Assembly (NCBI GenBank): GCA_019828545.1 | Contig: JACVRA010000333.1 | Location: forward strand, 1 to 64,000 | DNA: 64,000 nt | Reading direction: 5' to 3' | Origin: Paracamarosporium sp. OC-R06-R3 | Taxonomy: Eukaryota; Ascomycota; Dothideomycetes; Pleosporales; Didymosphaeriaceae | Shown: positions 34,455 through 44,769 of the stretch, in pieces | Layout: the number at the start of each line of letters is the position of its first letter | Position numbering within the stretch: position 1 is the first letter of the stretch | The notes under the pieces: generated by a model | Told to the model about the DNA's origin: nothing | The model's input: only the letters and a program-made list of their open reading frames with translations | Database searches by the model: none | Program-made: the position numbers and the translations under genes

Positions 34455-36426
34455 CTATCTCCCAAACGAGAACCAGCCCTTCTTTGCTGGCTTCGACTCC
34501 TCCACCTTCACGGCCTCTGCCTGTGGCCTTTCTGCCGCCTTTTCCTGCGCCTGCCTCTGCTGTCCAGGGTATTCGACGTAGTTCCACGCCACGTCCAAGA
34601 ACAGAGGTTTCACCGGCACCGGCTTGAGCTTCGGCGGCCATGTCACCAGGTTCTGGACGTCTACGCTTCCAGACGTTGGGTACTCGTTCAACCTCTCGAC
34701 AACGGGGGCGGCGTTCGTAAGGTTCACTTTGGAAGCAACTTCCGAATTCGAAGACAGTTGGGACAGGGCCACTAGGCCACGGTAATGTAAGGTCAGGCTT
34801 TCGAGATTCTGCCTGAGCGTCTGCGCCTGACTGTCCGAGACGCTCAGTTTGGGTGCGTCTGACGGTGATACGGTAGGTTTCGGTGAGCTGACGGCCTGTG
34901 AAGCAAGCGACAGGGCGCGGTTGCAGAGCGCAAGCGCCTGTCTCGGGGCAGAAAGAAATGCGTGCGAGTGTGAGAGATTCAGACACTTCAAGGCTTGGTA
35001 GTACGCCCTCTGGCCTTCCAGCTCAGCCACGAAGCCAGTATCGCGCGTGGCACCCTTGAGTTCCTTGACTGAGTCGATACTCTGCAGGATTGCATCGTAC
35101 AAGGCAACTCGTTCTCGCAGCCTGGCTAGTTTTCGACCAGTCGGCTCCTCTCGGTCAACCCACTCTTTGCCATCTTTGCGTGCCCGCTTTGGTCTCTGTG
35201 GAGGGTTGGGAGGGAAGGTAAGCCCGTCATCCGTGCCAGTCAGCACCCTATAGCGCCCAACACGCCAGGCGATGAGATCGTAGTTGACTGCGAGACTTGT
35301 GACACGTAGGTCCTGCATCCGCGAGTCCCCTTCATCTACACCCTCCTTCTCTAGCTCCTCAATCGCTCTTCGCGTGGCGTCGGCAGCGTCTTGGGTGGAT
35401 ATTGCGACGTCGTCGTAGGCATTGGCTCTGTCTTTGGTTGAAGTCGTCTCGGGGAGGACCTCAGCTAGCTTCGAGGTCGCGGATTCGAGCGACACGAGCG
35501 CTTGCCCAATGGCAGCATCGACTATGTTTGCAGTCCGGCCCCGCCATGTAATTGTGGAACCTGGGCTGAATGTTAATGATGAAACATGATCTTGGTTGGG
35601 TGTCTTCACCTGAGGCTGTTGTTTCCTCGTCCTGCAGAGCTGCAGAGTCTAGCTTTTCCACTGCCTTGACCAGGTCCGCATCCTCCTTTGGAAAGAACTT
35701 CTTCGCGACCGCGGGTACGCCGACGGTGCGGGGTATCCGGTGCTGGTATGCAGCATAGCGTATGCTTGGGTCTGTTGTTCCAGCAAGCACTTCCTTGAAT
35801 AGATCCTTCTTGGTGGCTTTGAAGAGCGAGCTGTATATGACGCGAGCGGCGGAGTAGTTGGTCAGACACGGTATCCAGCGCTTTGCGGACGAGTCCCTGG
35901 ACCTGGTGCCCTCGGCCTGCTTCTCAAACTCTTCGGCTCCGGCCAGAGCATATGCATATCCCCGCGCCTCCAGCACGTCTGTGTCGGACGCTCCGCTCGC
36001 GGCCTGGTCGGACAGCAGCTCGACCGTGGCGTTTGCGTAGCGCACGGCCTTGGTGAGCCGCGAGATGATGTGCTGCCGCCTGGAGCCGGTGATGCTCTGG
36101 TCTGCGTTGTCTTCGGAGTGGGACGTCTTCATGGACATGGCGTGGGCCCATGCTCGCTCCGAGGTGAGGAGCAGCAGGTGGAGGAACCTGGGAGGGTCAG
36201 CAGCTGCGACTCGACTGCGCGACGAGCACGCCTACTCTGTGTCCCTGCGCACTTCGTCTGCCGTCACGGGGGCCTTCGCCGCGTATTTCGCATTTTTGGT
36301 CGTCGCGCGGCCGAGCTTCTTGCGCACGATGCGCAGGCGCCGCGACAGCTGGGCGCGATACGAGCCGTAGTCGCCCACCAGGAAGGCGGCCTCCCGGTAC
36401 TCGGCAACGAATTTGGTGATGTCCAT
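34455..36426 (-). CDS. SRP68: Signal recognition particle subunit SRP68
   Basis: Three exons: 36426-36236, 36187-35610, 35560-34455, with 48- and 49-nt introns, 624 residues. SRP68 is the largest SRP protein; with SRP72 it binds the S domain of SRP RNA and is needed for co-translational targeting to the ER. Family features visible: the N-terminal RNA-binding region (LVGDYGSYRAQLSRRLRIVR then KKLG), LLLTSERAWAHAMSMK, the helical run RHIISRLTKAVRYA-like, the middle ITWRGRTANI, and near the end LFLDVAWNYVEYPG, the SRP72-binding segment, followed by the basic KKGWFSFGR tail. The second acceptor was chosen at GCCCAG so that ASGSTITWRGR reads through. It is divergent from CYA5. Length is typical for fungi. 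Confidence 0.92.
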
Positions 36427-36835
36427 GGCGACAGACTGTCCACGGGTGCGTCTGTGGGCATGTGGAGGGGCACCGTGTGCTGCGGCCGTGGGCGCGCGCT
36501 AGCCGCTCTGGGCGCCGTGCAAGCAGTCGTCGAAAAAGTTCCAAACGATCATACGACGCCATCGCCTCTCCGTGCCCACGCTCTCTCCTTGGTCGCCGCG
36601 TCGCCTCTGTATAATACTTTCCTTTCTCCCGCCGTGCTTTTCCCCGGTTTCTGCTTCCTCCTTCGTGCCTCGGTCCTCGCCGCCACGCGTCAAAAGGCAT
36701 GCGAAGCTGCCAGCTCCTCGCCCGCGCCCTGAGCTCTCCATCCCAGCCCTCGCCCGCCATTGCCGCCCGCCCTCATCGCCTCAGCCCCCAGAACTTCTAG
36801 CGGCGTCATCTGCTGCGCTCCTGACGCGGCGGGTG
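36427..36835. promoter_or_regulatory. Divergent promoter region between SRP68 and CYA5
   Basis: 409 bp separate the two ATGs, which point apart. The CYA5 frame stays open 88 codons further upstream to 36572, but that part (Pro/Ser/Arg-rich) has no recognised conservation. C/T-rich tracts near 36590-36670 fit a fungal transcription-start region. Confidence 0.5.
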
Positions 36836-39800
36836 ATGCTTGAGCGGGCTTCGACATGCCTCGAATCCGGCGGACGACAGCTCCTCAGAGCTCCCAAGCC
36901 ATGCCTTCGGACCCGGCGCATGCTCCACTCCTCCTTCTGGCACCACGGCGCGAGCGACCTGGCCCTGCCTGCGTGGTGGGCCTCTTCACCGACCTCGGAC
37001 CATGTCACCGGTGACGTTGACGAAGTCGGGCGAAGCGCACCGGCCACGAGGTCTCATGAAGGACCGCTCCTCGAATTCCTGTATCCCGAGAAAACACTCG
37101 CTTTCATCCGACGGTTGTCTACGTATGGAGTGGACTCGGCCGACTCGCGTCGGAGGACTATGCTGGGTGCTGGAGTGCGACAGTTTTCCACGTCTCAGTG
37201 GCAACCGCCGAGCGAGGAGCATGTGGACGATTTGGAGGCCGTTCAAGCTAAAGAAGAGATGGACGAGCTTCTGCTGCAAAGCACCCCTGACGAGGCGCTG
37301 CGGAAACTTCTCTGGTCAAACGGGCCTGGAAAGCAAGAGCTGGCCTGGCATTTGTATTCCGCGTCGCTTGATCCTACCCCATCTGTGGACTTTTTGTGTG
37401 ACGTTCTCGATTATTTGGGCAAGTCAGATCTTACTCGTGCGGCGAACCGGATACTGCAAGTTTTCGACCGTGTTCCACCCGAAAAACGTCGATCATCGTC
37501 GTATCGCACTGCCATTACTGCTTATGTAGCCCTCAGAATGGTCGGACCGGCAATACAACTTTTGGAGGAGGCTTCTGAGCGCTTCGATCCGACACATACC
37601 GGCATCGATGCCGTGTTGAAACACACCATTCAGGATGATCAATGGGATCTCAGCATGCGGGTTTTCAAAATGTTCCTTAGATCGGCTGATCGTAACAATG
37701 TCAAGGTCGATGAGTGGAAAGGCTACGGTCGAGTCCATTCTGCAAACTGGGGCCCAATATTTGGCCAGGCCCAGCATGTTTTGGAGCCAATGGAGCATTT
37801 ACGGAACTTTCTTGACCATGTGGACCAGTTTCACCATGAACTCAATGCCACCGAAAACGACAAAAGAGCCCTCCACCTGTTCGTTCATGGCTACGTGCCC
37901 GGCGTCATGTGGGAAGTTTTGAACACGCCAGAACCGGACGAAGACCACATTTATGACTTCTTCTCTGGCCTGTTTCGTGATCTTCGTGCTCGAGAGCTTC
38001 CGATTTGGGCACTGTACGACTATATCATCCCTGCCTTCCTGGACTTGCCACGATACCAACAATATACGAACCAGCGGAAGACATTCCTCGAGTTGTATGA
38101 GACATGGCGCCAGGAGCACTTGGCAGGCTATTGCGGACCACCATCGCGTACTGTGATCAACAAGCTCATCATACAACATGGTAGACACATCAGCTACGAT
38201 CGAGTTGATGCTATGGTGGACGATTTGCGTGCGTTCCACGGGCCGAATCCCTTCAATGTCGCGGTGTTATACTATCTCATACGCTTTTATGCCGGCGGTG
38301 GAAAGGTCGATCGAGTCCACGAATTTTTCCAGATACTCCAAACACAATTTGGATCTGCAGTTGATTTACGCATTCTTGCTGCTTTACCCTACGCTTACGC
38401 TAGGCGAATTGACGTGCAAGGTGCAATCCAGCAATTCAAGCGCATTACCGATGAATTCAACTTTGTGCCTGATACGCCATGTTGGAACGTCTTATTACTT
38501 GCATTCACCCGCGCAGATGATCTTGACGGAGCTCTCGAATGCTTTAATAACTGCCTGGAATCTGGGGTCAAGCCTGATATGTATACATTTGGGCCTATGC
38601 TGGATCTATGTGCTGCTCGAGGCGATGTTGAAGCCTTTGAAGCTCTTTTTTCTCGAGCAAAACAGCTCAATGTCCCCGTTGAAACCGATCGCCGCGCGAG
38701 GTCAGGATACGTGCAAGCATTCCTGAATGCTGGCGATCCCGAGGGTGCTGAACAGATCGCTCAAGGCATACTTCACAGCTGGAAAGCTGGTACCTTGGGC
38801 AATGCAGGCATCACCCATGTATGGAATCTGCTTATTGCTCACTACGCCGTTGTCGGGCAACTGACTGACAGCCGACGCCTGTACAATGAGATGGTGGCCA
38901 ACAAGATACCCCTGGATTCGTGGACATACGGAGGCCTCATGCGTTCGATGGTGGAAGCCAAGCAAACAAATGCGGCTTACAAAATCCTGAGAGTCACCAT
39001 GCCTGCAAACAATGTACGGGTTTACGCTTTCCACTACGCACTCGTCATCAGTGGTTTTCTTCGTGAGAACCAGCCTGATCGAGCAAAATCGGTCTACAAG
39101 CGAATGAAGCATGTAAGCATACGTCAAACGCAAAGCTTACGCCGGATGGAATTGCTCTATACGGGTACTTCTGATCTATTGAAACTGAGGGCAGAAAAAA
39201 ACAATGATCCACGAGCTCGGCTAGTAAGCATCGAAGAGGAACTACGGCAAAGTCTTTTGTCCGACTACGGCCACGAGATTGCCAACGACGAACCAAACCT
39301 CAGCCGTTATATCGATTCTCCCGAACTAAACAACGTTCCCCAAGGCTACTTCGCCATTCTCATCATGCTATACACTACCCGTGGTGCATACGATATTGCC
39401 AAAGAATTATTCGAGAAGGCATCCAAGACGCGTGTTGATGAACAAGATTACTCTGCACCCATCACTCTGCTTACCGCCATCATGGAAACTCACCACAAGG
39501 CGGGCGAGTATGACGAGGTAGAGCGCTGCTGGGAGCTTGCCCATAAGGAAGCCACCCGTCTCGTCAGAACCTTTCACCAGGTCATGCACCCCGAGACGCC
39601 GACTCCAGAGATTGACTCCATCACCGACCCTACTGTTCAGGCTCGCTTTGACGCATCGCGCATTGCGATGAACCGGCGTCAGATCCTGTTTCGCGCTTCG
39701 CGTGTCTATATCCGGTCGCTACTTGCCCAAGACAAGCCACATGCACTGCAGCAAGCCCAACGCACAATCCATAACTTGTTGAGTAACGGCTTCATAATTG

Positions 39801-40204
39801 ACAACCTCACATGGAACGAGTTCATACAGCACCTTGCAACCCGCAACCGCGTCCTCGATGCTTTCTCCGCCTGCGAAATGTATCTTATGCCACAATTCCC
39901 AGGGTGGGCATCTCTTTCACCTGTATACATCCGGCACTACCGGCCCGGTTATGCGTGGATGGAACTTCGGCACTACGACGTCAAGAGGACAAGTGTGCTA
40001 CCGCGATATAAGACATTGGTGATACTGGCGGCTGCGTACGCGCGGATTAGGAGCGACGAGGCAAACGGTATTGGATTCAATCCCGAGCTTGGTGGTTGGG
40101 CAAGAGAAATATTGGAGGGGATTAGCCCTTTCACAGTCAGAGCCATCGAGACAATGCCTAGAACAGGAGATGATTTGCAGAATAAGTACTTGATGGAACT
40201 GTAA
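36836..40204 (+). CDS. CYA5: Mitochondrial PPR-type COX1 translation protein, CYA5/Pet309-like
   Basis: One 1122-codon exon; the start at 36836 gives MLERASTCLESGGRQLL, which I favour over the longer frame because it gives an N terminus like the fungal family, followed by RMLHSSFWHHGASDLALP and WW. The N terminus is basic and a plausible mitochondrial presequence. The body is alpha-helical with pentatricopeptide-like 35-residue repeats, for example PDTPCWNVLLLAFTRADDLD then GALECFNNCLESGVKPDMYT, and DSWTYGGLMRSMVEAKQTNA. Pet309/CYA5 proteins activate translation and stabilise the mitochondrial COX1 mRNA at the inner membrane and so are needed for cytochrome oxidase. Length agrees with Neurospora CYA5-type proteins. 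No intron is apparent. Confidence 0.85.
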   Translation: MLERASTCLESGGRQLLRAPKPCLRTRRMLHSSFWHHGASDLALPAWWASSPTSDHVTGDVDEVGRSAPATRSHEGPLLEFLYPEKTLAFIRRLSTYGVDSADSRRRTMLGAGVRQFSTSQWQPPSEEHVDDLEAVQAKEEMDELLLQSTPDEALRKLLWSNGPGKQELAWHLYSASLDPTPSVDFLCDVLDYLGKSDLTRAANRILQVFDRVPPEKRRSSSYRTAITAYVALRMVGPAIQLLEEASERFDPTHTGIDAVLKHTIQDDQWDLSMRVFKMFLRSADRNNVKVDEWKGYGRVHSANWGPIFGQAQHVLEPMEHLRNFLDHVDQFHHELNATENDKRALHLFVHGYVPGVMWEVLNTPEPDEDHIYDFFSGLFRDLRARELPIWALYDYIIPAFLDLPRYQQYTNQRKTFLELYETWRQEHLAGYCGPPSRTVINKLIIQHGRHISYDRVDAMVDDLRAFHGPNPFNVAVLYYLIRFYAGGGKVDRVHEFFQILQTQFGSAVDLRILAALPYAYARRIDVQGAIQQFKRITDEFNFVPDTPCWNVLLLAFTRADDLDGALECFNNCLESGVKPDMYTFGPMLDLCAARGDVEAFEALFSRAKQLNVPVETDRRARSGYVQAFLNAGDPEGAEQIAQGILHSWKAGTLGNAGITHVWNLLIAHYAVVGQLTDSRRLYNEMVANKIPLDSWTYGGLMRSMVEAKQTNAAYKILRVTMPANNVRVYAFHYALVISGFLRENQPDRAKSVYKRMKHVSIRQTQSLRRMELLYTGTSDLLKLRAEKNNDPRARLVSIEEELRQSLLSDYGHEIANDEPNLSRYIDSPELNNVPQGYFAILIMLYTTRGAYDIAKELFEKASKTRVDEQDYSAPITLLTAIMETHHKAGEYDEVERCWELAHKEATRLVRTFHQVMHPETPTPEIDSITDPTVQARFDASRIAMNRRQILFRASRVYIRSLLAQDKPHALQQAQRTIHNLLSNGFIIDNLTWNEFIQHLATRNRVLDAFSACEMYLMPQFPGWASLSPVYIRHYRPGYAWMELRHYDVKRTSVLPRYKTLVILAAAYARIRSDEANGIGFNPELGGWAREILEGISPFTVRAIETMPRTGDDLQNKYLMEL

Positions 40205-40842
40205 GATATGTACGATGGAGGAATAGTGTGGGATTATGTGTGCATACCATTGTGCATGCGTGTATATGTAAAAACTTCTGTAATAGACACTTTTGTATGG
40301 GTGTGTATAGACGAACGAAGAGGGGTATTCTAATTGTTTCAACATGCTATTTTTAACATGCTTTTTCGTGTGTGATTATGCTTTCAACTATTTCTACATG
40401 ACATTTGAGCATGACGCGGTTCAAGTATTGCGGAGAATCATAGTGAAGACGCACATTGCATCATCGTAGTGCTCTCTATGCTTTAGTAGATGGTTCGATG
40501 TGAGCAAACGTAGAGCAACTTCACACGGAAGGGAATTGATGCTGACAGAGGGACGGTCTGTTTTATATATTAGTCTACTGCCGAGAAGGGAGCCTGCCAG
40601 TACATGCACTACGAGAATATTTAATTCTCGAAGCACGAAAACAGACGACGTGGGAGAAAATCAGAGGATGAAGATCGAGAGGCCACTTAAGCTGTAGACG
40701 CTAGCTCACATCCAAAAGTTGTTGGTACAGAAACACATTATTTCTCATTCCGGTTGGCCAATTCGGAACTGAAGCAATCTCACGTCCTATGATCGGTTAG
40801 CAACAGCGCTCTAGTCGATGACAGTAAACCTACCGTACTGTT
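40205..40842. other. Convergent intergenic spacer
   Basis: Lies between the 3' ends of CYA5 and the beta-trefoil-like gene. A/T-rich near 40205-40430, as expected for 3' ends. No gene seen. Confidence 0.45.
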
Positions 40843-41370
40843 CTATACTTCTGTGAACTCCCACACCAATCCATGTGCGACCGGAGCTTTCGCTTTACCA
40901 AGCTTTCGCACCCCATGCTCATGCTTGACCTTCACGGGCCACAGCTCATCCCAATGCCTCATGAGCAGCACATAACCACCCTTCGGAACCATCCTTACAC
41001 AAAAGTGCTCCCAGCCCTGATGACGTGCGGCATTGGCGAGCAAGGTACCTCCGATGTCATGACCCAAGTATTTGCCTGTGGTCATGTTTCTGAACGCGAG
41101 CCAACCACCGTTTTCTTGACATTCCCAGAGATGTGCATAGCCACGGGTACCAGCCGGGTATAGGCGTACATTGCCATCAAGGAGCGCGAGCAGGCAACCC
41201 GATTCTATATTGCGGATGATGAATGTCTTTCCCGGCTGAGGAATCGAAGACGTAGGTTCACTATCAATCTGTTCCTTGTCGTCTGCTTCTGTCGTTGGCG
41301 GTGTCAATATTGTAGCGTCGTCAGCCATACTGGCAGTAGCTGTGGTAGCTTTCGACGCTGGAGACATCTT
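40843..41370 (-). CDS. Small beta-trefoil-like (ricin-B/fascin-like fold) conserved fungal protein
   Basis: Single exon. The start MSPASKATTATASMADD at 41370 is preferred; the frame opens 15 codons earlier (MHITGIFLRLDPL, 41415). 175 residues. After about 50 disordered acidic residues comes one compact domain: FIIRNIESGCLLALLDGNV, YAHLWECQENGGWLAFRNMT, GKYLGHDIGG, QGWEHFCVRMVPKGGYVLLM, HWDELWPV and a final VWEFTEV. The repeated pattern of Ile-Arg-Asn-x-x-Ser/Thr-Gly and Trp residues resembles beta-trefoil lectin or fascin-like domains and matches a family common in Pezizomycotina with no known function. No signal peptide, so cytosolic. Carbohydrate binding is only a possibility. Confidence 0.75.
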   Translation of the reverse strand, partial: KMSPASKATTATASMADDATILTPPTTEADDKEQIDSEPTSSIPQPGKTFIIRNIESGCLLALLDGNVRLYPAGTRGYAHLWECQENGGWLAFRNMTTGKYLGHDIGGTLLANAARHQGWEHFCVRMVPKGGYVLLMRHWDELWPVKVKHEHGVRKLGKAKAPVAHGLVWEFTEV

Positions 41371-42256
41371 GTAATTGAGCGGGTCTAGGCGCAAAAAGAT
41401 ACCGGTAATGTGCAAAGATATCGAGCATTAATTTAATCAAAGTTTTTTTGTTGGCTGTGGAAAGTAGAGAAACGAAGAACGCGTCGAAGGAACGTAACTT
41501 ATTTGCCAATTCATGCAAGGAAGAGGCGAGAAAAGAAAGCGGGGTACCTGCGTCTGTGGCACCTATTCAAACAATGATTGCAAGGGATGTGCTATTGTGT
41601 AATGAGCTCGCGGACGCGTCAATACCGATATACTAAGGCCTCCTCTCACTGTAAGTAGCTCGACAAGATTATCAAGAGTATTCTGCGACAAGGGTGGTGC
41701 ACGCACGTATTAAACATTCGGGTGCAGTGTATCGCTGAATCCTTCCCCCACCAAAGCGATGAGGATCAAGGTGGTACTTCTCAAAGTAATGGCCGATGCG
41801 AACATCTGTTTTCCCGGTACCACTCGTGTTGGGCACTTGAAAAGCCTTATGTTGGTGGTGACCACGTTCATTCTAGGCGGAACCAATTAAACAACTGATG
41901 TAAGCCTATCCTCAAAGCCCCTACTACTTTGATTTAATATTTCAATGTTCCATATAATTTGGTCGGCGATCATCTCGCGCCCTGAAACTATTCTAACTAA
42001 TCTTCCTCTCTTCGACAAGGTCAGCCTCAGGAAATTCGACTATTTGGACGCTTGTTGATATTCGTGTTGAGCTGGTCATCTTGAGTAGCTTAGTGATCGC
42101 AAACCGAACATGCTATCCAGGCTATCCCTTGCCCGCTCTTGTAATATATAGTTCATTCACGCAAGGCTACATGGTAAGCAACATCGAGAGCTAAAAGAGG
42201 TGGGACGCTAGTTCTGCAAGATTTGGTGGTCTACCAATCTCAGCCTTGCCGACCTA
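41371..42256. other. Divergent intergenic region
   Basis: Between two genes pointing apart. Moderately A/T-rich; the frames present have no motif. The upstream regions of both genes lie here; no specific site is assigned. Confidence 0.45.
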
Positions 42257-44380
42257 ATGCACCTTCTAACTCGCTCGCGCTCGAACCTTCTGCTTCTGCC
42301 GATTGATCGTGTTGAGAGCAACTGCGCGAACCGAGCAGAAGTTACGGTACGACCAATGCCTAGGAAATCGGAAGGTGGCTCAGAACAAAAGCCAACTGGT
42401 CAAACCTCACTCAACATGGATGCTAAACCTCGCGTAAAGAAAACCTTTTTTCCTCGTCTGCGTGTCCTGTGTTCTCTCTTTACCTCAAGGCAAAAACTAC
42501 CTATGGCTAAAAATAATATTCAAACGACAAGCTCGCGCCGCACGATCCGCAGCATCAATGATCCTGAAGTACGCACCACCATCTCTCAAGCCGCTGCAAA
42601 CCCGCAAACCTACCACCCCTCTCCGTCCGCCTGGGAAGATCAAATTCTCTATTTTCTCCTTCCCGACCGTTTTGCCACCGGCTTCGAAAACTCTTCGATC
42701 CTACCCTTTTCACCGTTCGACAGAGGCAATGCGACCCCATCATCCGATGATGCATCCGTCTGGTGCGATTCCGGCATCACCTGGCAAGGCGGTACACTCC
42801 GAGGTATCAAATCCAAGCTTGGCTACCTGAAACGCTTGGGTGTCACTGCAGTTTGGATCGGCCCTATCTTCAAGCAAGTACAGCATGAAAAATACACATA
42901 CCATGGATATGCAGTACAGAATTTCCTAGACATCGATCCGCACTTTGGCACCAGGGAGGATCTAAAAGACTTGGTGCAAGCGGCGCATGCGCAGGGTCTG
43001 TATGTTATCCTGGACATCATACTGAATCACAGCGGGGACGTTTTTGAGTATAAGGGTGGGACGAAAAAGTACAGGGGTCTCAAGTACGACGTCCAAGGGT
43101 TTCGGGATGCGCGCGGGAACGCTACTCTGCCGTTTGGACCCATAAGCGATATGGATGTTGAGGATCTAGACGACTGTGCCATCTGGCCTGTTGAGCTGCA
43201 GACGCCTGACACATTCACCCGCGAAGGCAAAATTACGAACTGGAATACCTATCCTGAGTTCCTCCGTGGCGACTTCGAAGCCCTGAAAGACATCGACTTG
43301 GGCGACGACCGCAACCCAGAGGATCCAAATGGCACCATCGATGACTTCGTACCTTCGTCTGCTCTAGTCACTCTATGCGAAGTATACAGGTATTGGATTG
43401 CTTATGCTGACCTAGACGGGTACCGCATCGACACGGTCAGACACATGGGTGACGGTCCGACACGACACCTTTGCACCAGCCTACACGAATACGCCTCCAG
43501 CATCGGGAAGGATAATTTTATCCTAGTAGGCGAAGTAACGGGCAGTCGGGCTTATGACGTTGTTCAGATAACCGGCCTGGACGCTGCCCTCGGAATTGGC
43601 AACGTCCAGGCTTCCCTGTGGCAGATGTGTAGAGGCCTCGCGAACCCAGAAGACTACTTCAACCTCTTTGGTAACACCGCGTCTCTGAATAAGGGGAATG
43701 ATGTCTGGATGCGCAACAAGCTCGTTACCATGATCGACGACCACGACCAAGTTTGGCGCTGCAGTGAGTGGCCGACCAAAGCACGCTTCTGCTTCGACGA
43801 GCTTGGTGAGAAACTCGCCTTAGCGGCCATCGGGCTGAATTTGACCACCCTTGGAATCCCTTGCGTATACTACGGCACAGAGCAACTTTTTGACGGGCAC
43901 GGAGGGGATGACCGATATATCCGTGAAACGATGTTCGGCGGCACATTCAGTGCATTTCGTTCCAAGGACCGCCATTTCTTTCACGAAGACACAGAATTTT
44001 TCCAGGAGTTTGGTAAGATATGCGAGGTTAGGAAGAAGTACCCTGCTCTTCGTCGCGGCCACCAGCACCTTCGCAAGACCTCAATCAATGGAAAGAATTT
44101 TGGGTATCCGAGGGTCTCTGATAGTAGAATCAAGGACATCATTGCATGGTCAAGGGTCTTGGCGGATCAAGAATTGCTATGCGCCATCAATACAGACACG
44201 GAGAGAAGCACTGCAGCCTACGTTACGGTTGATGCAAAATTACATAAGAAGGGAGACGTGCTAAGAGTTCTGTACGATTCGAGCGGTGGTTATTCGGAAG
44301 AGGAATTTCAAGTGTCAGAGCTGTATGGCACAACGGTCTCAGTGACTGTTCCTCCTGCTGCGTTTATTATCTTTAGCTAG
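42257..44380 (+). CDS. Intronless GH13 alpha-amylase-family enzyme
   Basis: One 707-codon frame. The (beta/alpha)8 GH13 barrel begins near residue 125 (DQILYFLLPDRFATGFEN). Conserved regions: GVTAVWIGPIFKQ and TYHGYAVQNFLDIDPHFGT; region I VILDIILNHSG; region II DGYRIDTVRH with nucleophile Asp392; region III FILVGEVTG with acid/base Glu426; region IV MIDDHDQ with Asp497; then LTTLGIPCVYYGTEQLFDG and a C-terminal beta domain ending AAFIIFS. The catalytic triad is complete. No signal peptide: residues 1-120 are basic and disordered with several alternative ATGs (codons 34, 54, 83), so the real start may be later. Closest resemblance is to bacterial amylases of the WQGGT-L-GI-SKLGYLKRLGV type, suggesting old transfer. 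It would act on intracellular alpha-glucans; substrate is not determined. Confidence 0.85.
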   Translation: MHLLTRSRSNLLLLPIDRVESNCANRAEVTVRPMPRKSEGGSEQKPTGQTSLNMDAKPRVKKTFFPRLRVLCSLFTSRQKLPMAKNNIQTTSSRRTIRSINDPEVRTTISQAAANPQTYHPSPSAWEDQILYFLLPDRFATGFENSSILPFSPFDRGNATPSSDDASVWCDSGITWQGGTLRGIKSKLGYLKRLGVTAVWIGPIFKQVQHEKYTYHGYAVQNFLDIDPHFGTREDLKDLVQAAHAQGLYVILDIILNHSGDVFEYKGGTKKYRGLKYDVQGFRDARGNATLPFGPISDMDVEDLDDCAIWPVELQTPDTFTREGKITNWNTYPEFLRGDFEALKDIDLGDDRNPEDPNGTIDDFVPSSALVTLCEVYRYWIAYADLDGYRIDTVRHMGDGPTRHLCTSLHEYASSIGKDNFILVGEVTGSRAYDVVQITGLDAALGIGNVQASLWQMCRGLANPEDYFNLFGNTASLNKGNDVWMRNKLVTMIDDHDQVWRCSEWPTKARFCFDELGEKLALAAIGLNLTTLGIPCVYYGTEQLFDGHGGDDRYIRETMFGGTFSAFRSKDRHFFHEDTEFFQEFGKICEVRKKYPALRRGHQHLRKTSINGKNFGYPRVSDSRIKDIIAWSRVLADQELLCAINTDTERSTAAYVTVDAKLHKKGDVLRVLYDSSGGYSEEEFQVSELYGTTVSVTVPPAAFIIFS

Positions 44381-44769
44381 AGATAGACTTGATTGTTTGT
44401 TAGCGTAAAGACAACCCATGAACGCCTATCCTACAGCTTCGACTACGATTGTTTCCTCGCGTGTCACTCATTGTCTCGTTGTTCAGGACATGTGATTGCA
44501 ACATAGTTTCGATTATCTATCAACACTACATCACAAGAAGAACATGCTAGGAAAAGAGGGTCATTATCCGTGTCAGGCGTCCAAACCCCCAAAAGACATC
44601 CGCGATCAAGAGCTATCTGCTCGGACCGACATTTTCTTGCCTTGGCTGCCTACTTGAGGAACTTTTGTCGTGATGGTATACAGCGACCAGCGATCATGAG
44701 CAGACCCAAAACCGCTCTTTGTCCACAAGCCGCGAATAAAGGAAATCTAGTGCTTTTGTCACTTTTCCT
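44381..44769. other. Convergent intergenic spacer
   Basis: 389 bp between the ends of the GH13 and EF-2 genes. Nothing recognised apart from presumed transcript ends. Confidence 0.5.

Noticed and set aside
36572..36835. 88-codon N-terminal extension of the CYA5 frame
   Set aside because: It is Pro/Ser/Arg-rich promoter-like sequence; the ATG at 36836 gives the family-like N terminus.
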